Part shown: positions 46,900-55,836 of the stretch, piece after piece | Layout: every line of letters begins with the position of its first letter | Position numbering within the stretch: the stretch's first letter is position 1 | NCBI RefSeq assembly: GCF_001571405.1 | Contig: NZ_BCNX01000007.1 | Location: forward strand, 1 to 64,000 | Direction: 5' to 3' | From: Methanoculleus thermophilus | GTDB taxonomy: Archaea > Halobacteriota > Methanomicrobia > Methanomicrobiales > Methanoculleaceae | DNA length: 64,000 bases | Made by a program: the position numbers and the translations under genes | Notes under the pieces: model-generated | Told to the model about the DNA's origin: nothing | The model's database searches: none | What the model saw: only the letters and a program-made list of their open reading frames with translations

Positions 46900-47847
46900 A
46901 TGCTCAGCGTGAATGAACTGGCACTGGATATTTTTGAGGAACTCTTCGAATATGCCGAGGAATTCCATGCCGTCCCCCATGAGCTCGACAACGGCGCACG
47001 CATTATAGACTGCGGCGTCAGTACTCCCGGCGGATACCGGGCCGGAAAGCAATTCACCGAGATCTGTTTGGGTGGACTCGGTGATGTTAACATCACAATG
47101 GGCCGGATCAAAGACGTCCCAATCCCGTTCATCGAGGTCAGCACAGACTTTCCGGCCATTGCATGCCTTGGCGCCCAGAAGGCGGGCTGGACGATCAACG
47201 TCAACAAGTACTTTGCCATGGGCAGCGGCCCTGCACGGGCGCTCTCGCTCAAGCCCAAGCATACCTACGAGGTCATCGACTACGAAGACGAGTTCGACTA
47301 CGCGGTCATCTGTCTTGAGAGCGACCACCTCCCGAACGCCGGTGTGATGGAGAAGATCGCCGAGGCATGCAATGTGGATGTGGCAAACACCTGCGCGGTC
47401 GTCGCCCCCACGGCATCGATTGTCGGCTCGGTTCAGGTCGCCGGGCGCTGCGTCGAGACAGCAGTCTACAAGTTAAACGAACTCGGCTTCGACACGAAGA
47501 AGATCACCGCCGGTATCGGCCACGCCCCGATTGCCCCCGTCAAGAAGGACGGCACGAAGGCGATGGGGAGCACCAACGACGCAACGATCTACCATGGCAG
47601 CATCATGCTGACGATGAACGCCCCAGAGATCAAGGACTACCTTGAGAAGATCCCAAGCAACAAATCCAAGGGGTACGGAAAACCGTTCTACGATATCTTC
47701 AAGGAAGCCAACTTTGATTTCTACCAGATCGACACCTCGCTCTTCTCTCCGGCCGAGGTCGTCATCAACGAGCTCTCCGAGGGTGTTGTCTACCACGTGG
47801 GAGCCGTCAATCCCGAAGTGACGCTGAAGTCCTTCGGATTCATCTAA
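46900..47847 (+). CDS. mch: Methenyltetrahydromethanopterin cyclohydrolase
   Basis: 315 residues from MLSVNELALDIFEELFEYAE. TGAGGT lies 7 nt before the ATG; the frame extends to 46876. It matches the Mch family throughout (IDCGVSTPGGYRAGKQFTEI, FAMGSGPARALS, AGIGHAPIAPVKKDGTKAMG, GKPFYDIF). It interconverts N5,N10-methenyl-H4MPT and N5-formyl-H4MPT in CO2 reduction to methane. This is the clearest methanogen (or methanotrophic relative) marker in the window. It is monocistronic, with a TATA-like TGATATATCC at 46821-46830. Confidence 0.96.
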   Translation: MLSVNELALDIFEELFEYAEEFHAVPHELDNGARIIDCGVSTPGGYRAGKQFTEICLGGLGDVNITMGRIKDVPIPFIEVSTDFPAIACLGAQKAGWTINVNKYFAMGSGPARALSLKPKHTYEVIDYEDEFDYAVICLESDHLPNAGVMEKIAEACNVDVANTCAVVAPTASIVGSVQVAGRCVETAVYKLNELGFDTKKITAGIGHAPIAPVKKDGTKAMGSTNDATIYHGSIMLTMNAPEIKDYLEKIPSNKSKGYGKPFYDIFKEANFDFYQIDTSLFSPAEVVINELSEGVVYHVGAVNPEVTLKSFGFI

Positions 47848-47848
47848 C

Positions 47849-47879
47849 CATTTTTTTGACGCGGGAGATCTCATCCCGC
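47849..47879 (+). terminator. Terminator after mch
   Basis: A run of seven T (ATTTTTTTG) directly after the stop, followed by GCGGGA-n7-TCCCGC (47861-47879). Confidence 0.55.
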
Positions 47880-47999
47880 CCAAGATAGCACCTGCTTCAG
47901 AGTTATCCATACCCCCTGAACACCGCGAAAGCGCGATGAAACCCCTGACAGGGCAACAACGTTTATCCCTTACGATGCGAAACACTATAGAGCATCCAC

Positions 48000-48073
48000 G
48001 GGCTTGTGGTCTAGCTGGTCATGACGTCGCCCTTACACGGCGAAGATCCCCGGTTCGAATCCGGGCAGGCCCA
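48000..48073 (+). tRNA. tRNA-Val (anticodon UAC)
   Basis: The cloverleaf fits: acceptor GGGCTTG/CAGGCCC with discriminator A, anticodon stem TCGCC/GGCGA around loop CTTACAC (anticodon TAC), and T-arm CCCGG-TTCGAAT-CCGGG. The 3' CCA is not encoded. No intron. A TATA-like GTTTATC lies about 35 nt upstream. Confidence 0.95.
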
Positions 48074-48316
48074 TTCCAGTATGGCCCTGCAGCGGCAGGG
48101 TCATCTCGATCGTTTTTGATCCACCATGCGGTCTTCAGGGAAGTGTGACAGCCCCTAGCCCGGGGTGTAGGTCACAATCTATGCCATGGTCAAGTCGACC
48201 GAGGTCATGGTTGCCACCGATTGAGAAAATCCCACCTTTTTCCACGCAAGGCGGCAACACATAAATAGACCGGCAGCCGCTATGCCCATACCCCGGGACG
48301 TTGAGGTGCCGGAGCC

Positions 48317-48826
48317 ATGATGCGAGAGGTCTCATCTCTTCTGATCGCGGTCATCATCTGTATCATACTCACCGGTGCCGTCATCGTCTACATTACCCTC
48401 CAAGACGGGGGCGCACCTCCCTCTCCAGGGCTGACCGGCCCGTCTCCGACCCCAACATCAGGGATACCGGTCGCGACAGAGGCATCGGAACCAACAACGG
48501 CCCCCCGTACATTCTCCATCAGCGTGACGCCCACAACCGTCACAGCCCGGCCCGGAGATCCGGTCAACTTCACGCTCACGGTGCACCCCGAGAACGGCTT
48601 CGCCGCACCCGTCAGGATTGAGGTCTCTGCTACGGCTCTCGACGGCGCGTACCGCGATACCAGGGACCTCGGCACGGTCTCCCCATCCTACCCGCCGGTC
48701 ACATATATGGTCATAACCCCTGATCTCCCGCCTTTCGTCTCCACAACGACAGTGGACGCCACGGTGAGAGCAACCGGGGAGGGGATCGTCCAGACCAAGC
48801 AGGTGCAACTGATTATCCGCAGATAG
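48317..48826 (+). CDS. Membrane-anchored Ig-like hypothetical protein
   Basis: 169 residues. One N-terminal helix (about 6-27), a Pro/Ser/Thr-rich linker, then a beta-rich extracellular domain (FSISVTPTTVTARPGDPVNF...VDATVRATGEGI) like small Ig/CARDB-type folds. GAGGTG lies 8 nt before the tandem ATGs (48317, 48320). It resembles a minor surface or pilin-like accessory; function unknown. Confidence 0.6.
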   Translation: MMREVSSLLIAVIICIILTGAVIVYITLQDGGAPPSPGLTGPSPTPTSGIPVATEASEPTTAPRTFSISVTPTTVTARPGDPVNFTLTVHPENGFAAPVRIEVSATALDGAYRDTRDLGTVSPSYPPVTYMVITPDLPPFVSTTTVDATVRATGEGIVQTKQVQLIIRR

Positions 48827-49348
48827 GGTAGGTATGATACCGACCAACACGGCTCATCCAGGCACTGCGTGGAGCTTTCAAACCATACCTTTCGCACTCA
48901 TAGCCCCACACTCCAGAGGCTTTTTGAGAGAGTCCCAAATTGCCCACGAATCCCTGGAGATGGTCCGAAACAAAGACCATTTCTGAGCGGTCCATACGGT
49001 CAGCAGAGAGGTTAGGAGAGTTGGCTGCCGGTATGGAGTGAGGAGAGGATCTCAAAAATTTAGAGAGATTATCGCAAACCCCACAATTTCCACTGGAGAT
49101 TTAGACGCAGACACTGGAGCGGCCCGGAGGGGTTGGCACACCGCATCCAACCGCCAGCGCCGGATACCATTGAGCTCGCGTCTCCATCAAGACCGATCGC
49201 CACCATCCGATGTCGGGAGAGATATCGCAGGCAACCTGGGTGATGTCCGGGTAGAAACCGAATGAGCATGCCCAAGGCCTACAGGAGATCGCGCTTTCAG
49301 TGCCTGATAGAGGATTACGGGGCGAAAAGAGGCTTAGCAGGAGAGGAG
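48827..49348. other. Non-coding stretch
   Basis: About 520 nt without a recognisable gene, repeat or promoter. Confidence 0.4.
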
Positions 49349-49783
49349 TTACCCATCCTCTCCCACGACGTCGAACCAGACCGGGTCAGGGCAGTCCGGC
49401 CGGCCGCCATAGTTGATGGTGATCTCCTCGTCTTTCTCTATGGTCCGATGTGCATAGATGCGGATCTCCCCCCGGGGAACGTCGCAGATATGATCTGCAT
49501 TTGCATGGTAGGAGTGATTGTAGAGAGACCCATAACCCAGCGCCACGGCGGCAAGTTCCGGGTCTTTCCCCCAGGCAAAGTAGTAGTCAAAGAGGCGCGT
49601 TTGGTCAAGGAGTTTCTGATCATCTGCTCCACCAAGCACGATCACCGGGCAGACCTCGATCAGCTCACCGGCATCAATCCTCCTGCGGGCGAAGACGCCC
49701 CGTCCACGACCGCTCGACGAGCTGATATACACGGAATCGGAAGGGTAGATAGCCCAGCCCATCTCTGCAACATTATCCGTCAT
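49349..49783 (-). CDS. SET-domain protein
   Basis: 144 residues covering a compact SET domain: SGRGRGVFARRRIDAGELIEV, GYGSLYNHSYHANADH (the NHS core) and EITINYGG. SET proteins transfer methyl groups from SAM to protein lysines. The small size and NHSYxAN core match stand-alone prokaryotic SET proteins, which may methylate chromatin or ribosomal proteins. The start may be at 49783 or at the internal ATG at 49762. It is convergent with no close partner. Confidence 0.82.
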   Translation of the reverse strand: MTDNVAEMGWAIYPSDSVYISSSSGRGRGVFARRRIDAGELIEVCPVIVLGGADDQKLLDQTRLFDYYFAWGKDPELAAVALGYGSLYNHSYHANADHICDVPRGEIRIYAHRTIEKDEEITINYGGRPDCPDPVWFDVVGEDG

Positions 49784-49963
49784 GGTATCGCTGTAACTGC
49801 GTACGAAGTACAGTGGTGGGTTTTGTTTGTGTAAAAGGGATGCGCAAGGCTCAGCCAGGCGGATTGAGATCCCGGCAAAATCGCCCAGGGATCAAGAACA
49901 CCAACCGCCTGCGCGGAAAGTAGGTCCCGCACCAACCCGGGAGCAGGGCCATTAAGCGAAAGA

Positions 49964-50920
49964 GTGTTGTACTTGCACGACCCCACAGCGTATCAGGAGG
50001 CAGAGAGAATCGGCGACATCATCGTAGCGCAGGACCTCGAGAAGCGGTTTGAAGACCTTGTTGCGGTCGACCGTATCTCCTTTCGTGTCAGGGAGGGAGA
50101 AGTCTTTGGGTTTCTCGGCCCCAACGGGGCAGGAAAGACGACGACCATGAAGATGATCCAGTGCATCTCCCCTAAGACCGGCGGAACGCTCGAGGTCTTT
50201 GGCATGGACGTGGATACTCACCAGCAGGAGATCAAGAGCCGCCTCGGCGTGGTGCCTCAGGAGACCAACCTCGATCCGGATTTCTCAACCTACCAGAATT
50301 TGCTGGTCTATGCACGCTATTTTGGTATCCCCAAGCATGAGGCGGAGCGGCGAGCCGAAGAACTCCTTGCGTTTATGCAACTGGAGGAGAAACGGGATGT
50401 CCTGATCGAGAAACTCTCCGGCGGGATGAAACGCCGGCTGATCATCGCCCGAGCACTCATCAACGAACCAAGACTGCTCATACTCGATGAGCCCACCATC
50501 GGGCTCGACCCGCAGGCACGGCACCTGATCTGGGAGAAACTCCGGAACCTGCAGGCGAAAGGTAACACCCTCGTCCTCACCACACATTACCTTGACGAAG
50601 CAGAACGCCTCTGCGACCGGCTTGTGATCATGGATCACGGGAAGATCCTCGTTGAGGGGGCGCCGGCGGACCTCATCCGGGAACATGCCGGAAGCGACGT
50701 CGTCGAGGTCAAGCGGGTGGAGACGGCAGTCGCTCGCCTGGACGAGCTCGGCGTGGACTACGACCTTGCCGGGGATGTGGTCCAGGTCTTCACGGATAAC
50801 CCCCATGAGATTGCACGCGACCTGCTCGAGGTCTGCCGGCACAAAGCGGCGGTGACGGTCCGCCCCGCAACTCTCGAGGATGTCTTTCTGCGGCTGACCG
50901 GCCGGAGCCTGCGGGAGTGA
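49964..50920 (+). CDS. ABC-2 type exporter, ATPase
   Basis: 318 residues from GTG 49964: Walker A GPNGAGKTT (52-60), signature LSGGMKRR (151-158), Walker B LLILDEPT (171-178) and the H-loop TTHYLDEAERL. The C-terminal ~90 residues are the DrrA-type extension (VEVKRVETAV...TLEDVFLRLTGR). Operon with the permease 8 nt downstream. It exports an unknown substrate; drug, lipid or polysaccharide is typical for the family. Confidence 0.92.
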   Translation: MLYLHDPTAYQEAERIGDIIVAQDLEKRFEDLVAVDRISFRVREGEVFGFLGPNGAGKTTTMKMIQCISPKTGGTLEVFGMDVDTHQQEIKSRLGVVPQETNLDPDFSTYQNLLVYARYFGIPKHEAERRAEELLAFMQLEEKRDVLIEKLSGGMKRRLIIARALINEPRLLILDEPTIGLDPQARHLIWEKLRNLQAKGNTLVLTTHYLDEAERLCDRLVIMDHGKILVEGAPADLIREHAGSDVVEVKRVETAVARLDELGVDYDLAGDVVQVFTDNPHEIARDLLEVCRHKAAVTVRPATLEDVFLRLTGRSLRE

Positions 50921-50927
50921 AGAGACG

Positions 50928-51695
50928 ATGGTCGAGATCAGCAGCAGGGTATGGAGCGTCTGGCGGAGAAACTGGGATGCGTTTCTTCGAACCTACCGGG
51001 TGAACTTCATCCCACCCTTCGTCGAGCCGGTGCTCTACCTCCTGGCACTTGGGTTTGGGCTTGGGACCTACATAGAGGCTGTGGACGGCATACCGTACCC
51101 GGTCTTCATCGCACCGGCCCTCGTCTCGATATCGGTGATGTATTCGGCCTTCTTTGAGTGCACCTACTCGTCATATGTCCGGATGTACTACCAGAAGACG
51201 TTTGACGCCATCATCGCAACACCCGTCAGCATCGATGAGGTGATCGCCGGGGAGATGCTCTGGGGCGCGACCAGGGGGATGATCTATGCGGCGCTGATGC
51301 TCCCGGTGCTCGTCATCTTCGATGTCGTGGCCATGCCCTCATCCTTGCTCCTCATTCCCTTCGCGTTCCTTGCCGGTCTTCTCTTTGCGGCGATAGCGAT
51401 GTGTTTTACGGCGATCACGCCGAGCATCGATGCGTTGAATTATCCGTCATTCCTCTTCATCACCCCGATGTTTCTCTTCTCAGGGACATTCTTTCCCCTC
51501 GACCTCCTGCCGCAGCCGGTCCAGTACTTCGCCCTTGCCGCCCTCCCGCTCACGCATATCGTCAGCGTCAACCGGGCGATCACCCTCGCTGCATTCTCGC
51601 CGATCAACCTCTTCAGTCTCGCCTGGATTGCCGTGGCGACGCTGCTCTTCTTTCTTCTCGCTATCAGGCTGATGCGAAGGAGGCTGATCGTCTAA
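50928..51695 (+). CDS. ABC-2 type exporter, permease
   Basis: 255 residues with six hydrophobic helices and the ABC2 membrane pattern RTYRVNFIPPFVEPVLYLLAL plus LFSGTFFPLDLLPQPVQYFA, the hallmark loop of this family (NodJ/DrrB-like). It pairs with the ATPase just upstream. An inverted repeat TCTAAC-n8-GTTAGA at the stop (51691-51710) may help terminate. Confidence 0.9.
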   Translation: MVEISSRVWSVWRRNWDAFLRTYRVNFIPPFVEPVLYLLALGFGLGTYIEAVDGIPYPVFIAPALVSISVMYSAFFECTYSSYVRMYYQKTFDAIIATPVSIDEVIAGEMLWGATRGMIYAALMLPVLVIFDVVAMPSSLLLIPFAFLAGLLFAAIAMCFTAITPSIDALNYPSFLFITPMFLFSGTFFPLDLLPQPVQYFALAALPLTHIVSVNRAITLAAFSPINLFSLAWIAVATLLFFLLAIRLMRRRLIV

Positions 51696-51767
51696 CTCTC
51701 TCACGTTAGAAGGATTCACGGAGCGCGTCTGCACAACCGCAGAACAACGTCAGCTGAAAAAAAGGGA

Positions 51768-51959
51768 TTAAAATCGGGGTTTCCTGTACTTTGGAAGGCA
51801 GTCGCGACAGTAGACAGGCCGACCCTCCGTCGGCTTGAAAGGAACTTCGCACTCCTTGCCGCAGTCGGAGCAGACTGCTTTGTGGAACTCGCGGGGGCGG
51901 TCCTGGTATGAACGGGAACCCCGGCCAGAAAATCTCTCTTCCATCGGAATTTCACTCAC
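51768..51959 (-). CDS. CxxC-x17-CxxC zinc-ribbon mini-protein
   Basis: 63 residues ending CSDCGKECEVPFKPTEGRPV then YCRDCLPKYRKPRF: two CxxC pairs exactly 17 residues apart, matching the small CxxC-x17-CxxC domain family. A basic SGRGSRSYQDRPREFHKAV precedes it. A near-identical gene lies upstream on the same strand. Probably zinc- and nucleic-acid-binding; role unknown. Minus-strand CCCTTTTTTTC (about 51756-51766) terminates it. Confidence 0.78.
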   Translation of the reverse strand: MSEIPMEERFSGRGSRSYQDRPREFHKAVCSDCGKECEVPFKPTEGRPVYCRDCLPKYRKPRF

Positions 51960-51986
51960 ATTAATGACTTTATTCGAACAAACTAC

Positions 51987-52163
51987 TCAAAAGCGGGGTT
52001 TCCTGTGCTTTGGAAGGCAGTCGCGACAGTAGACGGGCCGACCCTCCGTTGGCTTAAATGGAACTTCGCACTCCTTGCCGCAGTCGGAACAGACTGCCTT
52101 GTGGAACTCGCGGGGGCGGTCCTGGTATGAACGGGGGCCCCTGCCAGAAAATCTTTCATCCAT
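51987..52163 (-). CDS. CxxC-x17-CxxC zinc-ribbon mini-protein, tandem copy
   Basis: 58 residues from MDERFSGRGPRSYQDRPREF; the frame is open to 52268. It has the same CxxC-x17-CxxC ribbon as the copy 28 nt downstream, differing at a handful of residues. A TATA-like CTTATATATGC on this strand (about 52212-52222) gives a ~25-nt leader. Tandem duplicate. Confidence 0.75.
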   Translation of the reverse strand: MDERFSGRGPRSYQDRPREFHKAVCSDCGKECEVPFKPTEGRPVYCRDCLPKHRKPRF

Positions 52164-52493
52164 ATAATTCAACCATGCAGATAATCTGCACACATACAGA
52201 CTACCTGCCTGCATATATAAGTGCGTCTCATAAAACCCAACAACGATCTGCAACTTCGGTGCACCCATCCATGCAGTATCCGCGGCCCCGGCGCGTGGGG
52301 GACATCTGTAGAATGAAAGAACAGCGTAGTTCGGGCATTTCCACGGATGGAGAAAGTTGCGGCATAACCCTTTTATCGATACTATCCTACCGAATGATCA
52401 TCCAGATATGGCACACGTTAAACCATTTCTCTTTTACAACCGAACGAATTGCTATTTCCTCCCAGATTATGGGAACAGGGTGAGTGGCCCAGC

Positions 52494-54479
52494 ATGACAG
52501 ACGATATTCACACGGACGAACCCCCGGATAGTAGACAGAAGAATAACCACAGACGGACAATTGGTCCTGTCCCGAATCTTGAAGAGCACGTGAAACCCGA
52601 CTGGTGGAAGGGTATCTTCAACCATCTCTACTTAAAGACCGATGGCGACGTCGTTGACGACCAGCGGATCACCAGCAGCGAGATTGATAGAATAATAGAG
52701 ATCCTGCATCTGGAGCCGGATCAGAAGATCCTCGACCTCTGTTGCGGCCAGGGAAGACACACGCTCGAACTCGCGCGCAGGGGCTATAACGCCGAAGGTC
52801 TCGACCAATCGCACTACCTGATCCAGCGGGCCCGGTCGACTGCAAAGAAGGAGGGGCTCTCTGTCAGATTCCGTGAGGGAGATGCGCGCCGGCTGCCGTA
52901 TCGCACCGACACCTACGACGTCGTCCTTGTTCTCGGGAACAGTTTTGGTTACCTGGACTCTGTCGAGGAAGACCTGCGGATTCTTACTGAGTTGCGGCGC
53001 ATCCTCAAACCATGGGGGCGAGTGCTTCTGGATGTGGCCGACGGCGAGTACTTAAAAGAGCATTTCCAGCCGAGGTCATGGGAGTGGATCGACCGTACGA
53101 TGTTCGTCTGCCGCGAACGGTCGCTCTCGCTCGATGCCCAGCGCCTGATATCCAGAGAGGTGATCACCGACGTCAACAAGGGCGTCGTAGCCGACCAGTT
53201 CTATGCCGAGCGCCTTTACACCCCCGACGCGCTCCGGCGGCTCCTGGAACGGGCAGGATTCTCCTCCATCACCTTCCACGAGATCGCCACGGAATCGCAG
53301 CGGAACCAGGACCTCGGCATGATGGAGCGCCGCTATATCGTCACCGCGGTCACAAGGAAAGAGTGGTCGTCAACGAAGACGAGAGGGCAGAAGAAGGCAA
53401 AGAACGTCGTGGTGCTGCTGGGCGACCCGTCCAGACCCGACGCGTTGAAACCCTCCTGCACCTTCGATGATGACGACTTCTACACCATCGACCAGATGAA
53501 GGCGGCTCTCCGGGAGCTTCCGGGATACCGATTCACGTACCTCTCCCGGCACGAGACCATGCTCCAGGATCTCACGAGACTGAAAGGGAAGATCGATTAC
53601 GTCTTCAATCTCTGCGATGAAGGCTTCAACAACGACCCCCGAAAAGAACTTCATGTGCCGGCACTTCTTGAGATGCTCGGTATACCGTATACGGGCTCCG
53701 GGCCGCAAGCGCTTGCGTTCTGCTACGATAAGTCGCTTGTACACGGTGTCGCAAGAGAGATGAGGATCCCGGTGCCGGACTCCTGCTTCATCACCCCGGG
53801 TGACCGGACTTACGATATCGGGATAAATTTCCCGGTGATCGTCAAGCCGAACGAAGGAGATTCCTCATACGGCATCACCCAAAAGAGCATCGCCCATTCC
53901 GTTGAAGAGCTCGCCGACATCATCAACTCACTGCGGGCGAAGATGGGATACGACCATTCACTTCTTATCGAGGAGTTCCTTACTGGAAAGGATATCAGTG
54001 TAGGGATCATCGGGAACCCTCCGGGATGCTGCACAGTACTGCCTATTACAGAAGAGGACTACTCCGCACTGCCTCCGGATCTTCCCAGGATCTGCGGCTA
54101 TGAAGCAAAGTGGCTCCCTGACTCGCCGTATGGGATGATCGTCTCACGGCCTGCAGAACTTCCGGAAGAGACCGAGAAAGCGATTGTGCGGTGCTGCATC
54201 GCCCTCTTTGAACGCCTGAAGTGCCGTGACTACTGCCGGTTCGACTGGCGTCTTGACGAACACGGCAATCCGAAACTTCTCGAGGTCAACCCGAATCCCG
54301 GCTGGTGCTGGGACGGGCATCTCGCAAAGATGGCAAAATATGCGGGCATATCATACCCCGAGATGCTCGGCCGGATCCTCAAAGCTGCAGAGGAACGGTT
54401 CGGGATGGATCATGAGAAGGTGGCACAAGAGGGCGATAAGGAGACTCTCTCGCTCGATCTCGACCGTGAGGAGGCCTGA
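52494..54479 (+). CDS. Fusion: SAM methyltransferase and D-Ala-D-Ala-ligase-like ATP-grasp enzyme
   Basis: 661 residues from MTDDIHTDEP, with GGGTGAG 8 nt upstream; the frame extends to 52449. Residues ~55-285 are a class I methyltransferase with motif I ILDLCCGQGRHT (79-90), VRFREGDARRLP and LKPWGRVLLDVADG. Residues ~305-650 are a D-Ala-D-Ala-ligase-like ATP-grasp: VFNLCDEGF, GIPYTGSGPQALAFCYDK, PVIVKPNEGDSSYGITQKS, LIEEFLTGKDISVGI, and LLEVNPNPGW (metal site). It would ligate a carboxylate to an amine and methylate the same or a related molecule. Methanogens have no murein, so the substrate is unknown. Confidence 0.88.
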   Translation: MTDDIHTDEPPDSRQKNNHRRTIGPVPNLEEHVKPDWWKGIFNHLYLKTDGDVVDDQRITSSEIDRIIEILHLEPDQKILDLCCGQGRHTLELARRGYNAEGLDQSHYLIQRARSTAKKEGLSVRFREGDARRLPYRTDTYDVVLVLGNSFGYLDSVEEDLRILTELRRILKPWGRVLLDVADGEYLKEHFQPRSWEWIDRTMFVCRERSLSLDAQRLISREVITDVNKGVVADQFYAERLYTPDALRRLLERAGFSSITFHEIATESQRNQDLGMMERRYIVTAVTRKEWSSTKTRGQKKAKNVVVLLGDPSRPDALKPSCTFDDDDFYTIDQMKAALRELPGYRFTYLSRHETMLQDLTRLKGKIDYVFNLCDEGFNNDPRKELHVPALLEMLGIPYTGSGPQALAFCYDKSLVHGVAREMRIPVPDSCFITPGDRTYDIGINFPVIVKPNEGDSSYGITQKSIAHSVEELADIINSLRAKMGYDHSLLIEEFLTGKDISVGIIGNPPGCCTVLPITEEDYSALPPDLPRICGYEAKWLPDSPYGMIVSRPAELPEETEKAIVRCCIALFERLKCRDYCRFDWRLDEHGNPKLLEVNPNPGWCWDGHLAKMAKYAGISYPEMLGRILKAAEERFGMDHEKVAQEGDKETLSLDLDREEA

Positions 54480-54852
54480 TCGGCCTCTATTTTTGAGCAG
54501 GGTTAAGGGCGGTCTGCTCAACCAACCCTTGCGAACGCATTGATCCCCCCTTGACGGGATACGGATGAGCCTGCAGGAGATGATCCTGGTCGGATGGCAA
54601 ACAGCAATGCGGGCAGTCCTCTTTGTTGCGGCCCTCGGGGCCGCAAGCGGGAAGCTTGCCGCATGCGCGCCAACTTCCGACGGCTGATGGTGTAAACCCA
54701 GGAGCACCATAGCCACCTCGGTTTCTTCCCGGTCAATCTCATCCGGCCCGAGATCCGCCTCACCCTTGGTCTGGATCAGGGAACATCGGCACATCTGTAT
54801 GGGTGGGCGAAAGCCATAGGGTGCAGGCACCATCAACCCGCAGATACCCATC
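54480..54852. other. Intergenic region
   Basis: No ORF supported on either strand. Confidence 0.4.
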
Positions 54853-54853
54853 A

Positions 54854-54862
54854 GTATATAAC
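54854..54862 (+). promoter_or_regulatory. TATA box of nifB
   Basis: GTATATAAC is centred 31 nt before the ATG at 54889, giving a leader of only a few nt. Confidence 0.5.
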
Positions 54863-54888
54863 GTCCCCTGACAGATAGATCACGTAAT

Positions 54889-55803
54889 ATGGCCGATGAA
54901 TCGTATCGGACCGCGACGGTCCAGGGCAGGGAGGTCCCCTACGATCCAGAGCAACTGCGCAAGATCAGCGAGCACCCCTGTTACTCCGACAAGGCATGCC
55001 ACGCCTTTGGGCGGTGCCACTTGCCCGTCGCTCCGAAGTGCAATATCCAGTGTAACTACTGTATCCGGGACTTCGACTGCGTGAACGAGAGCCGGCCGGG
55101 CGTAACAAGCAGAGTCCTCTCCCCCGAGGAGGCGCTGGAACTCACGAGAAACGTCATCAAGGAACACCCGTATGTAAAAGTGATCGGCATCGCAGGGCCG
55201 GGCGAGCCGCTCGCAAACCCCGAGACGTTTGAGACACTGCGGCTGGTCCACGAGGAGTTCCCACATCTGATCATGTGCATCAGCACAAACGGTCTTGTGC
55301 TCCCGGAGTCGATCGAGGAACTCGCCAAATACGACGTCGGGAACGTTACGGTCACGCTCAACGCGATCGACCCCGCAATCGGCGAGAAGATCTACTCCTG
55401 GGTCGATTACAAGGGAAAGAAGTATTACGGGCGGGAAGCAGCCGAACTCCTCCTCTCTCAGCAACTGAAGGGGATCGAGATGGCGGTTGCAAAGAAGATG
55501 TTTGTCAAGATTAACACCGTCTACATCCCCGGAATCAACGATGAGCATATCCCCGAGATTGCAAAGAAGGTCGGAGAGATGGGGGCGTTCACGTTCAACG
55601 TCATACCGCTCATCCCGCAGTATAAGTTTGCCGGGATCACGCCGCCAACACCAAAAGAGAAGCGGGAGATGCAGGACCGGTGCGCTCCGTATATCAAGCA
55701 GATGCGCCACTGCGCGCGCTGCCGGGCGGATGCCATCGGAAGACTCGGCCAGGACATTCAGTCCTGTGTCTACCAGCAGATGAAGAATGAGAAGGCAGAA
55801 TAA
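54889..55803 (+). CDS. nifB: NifB-type radical SAM protein (short archaeal form)
   Basis: 304 residues with HPCYSDKACHAFGRCHLPVA, the radical-SAM cluster C51-x3-C55-x2-C58 (CNIQCNYC) and DCVNESRPGVTS. The distinctive NifB sequence carries ligands for the extra iron-sulfur clusters, including the C-terminal HCARCRADAIGRLGQD. It lacks the NifX-like domain, as archaeal NifB does. NifB builds the NifB-co core of nitrogenase cofactor. No other nif genes are in view, so nitrogen fixation is unproven for this organism. Confidence 0.9.
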   Translation: MADESYRTATVQGREVPYDPEQLRKISEHPCYSDKACHAFGRCHLPVAPKCNIQCNYCIRDFDCVNESRPGVTSRVLSPEEALELTRNVIKEHPYVKVIGIAGPGEPLANPETFETLRLVHEEFPHLIMCISTNGLVLPESIEELAKYDVGNVTVTLNAIDPAIGEKIYSWVDYKGKKYYGREAAELLLSQQLKGIEMAVAKKMFVKINTVYIPGINDEHIPEIAKKVGEMGAFTFNVIPLIPQYKFAGITPPTPKEKREMQDRCAPYIKQMRHCARCRADAIGRLGQDIQSCVYQQMKNEKAE

Positions 55804-55836
55804 GCAACCTCTTTTTACCTGCCGGACACCCCGGGC

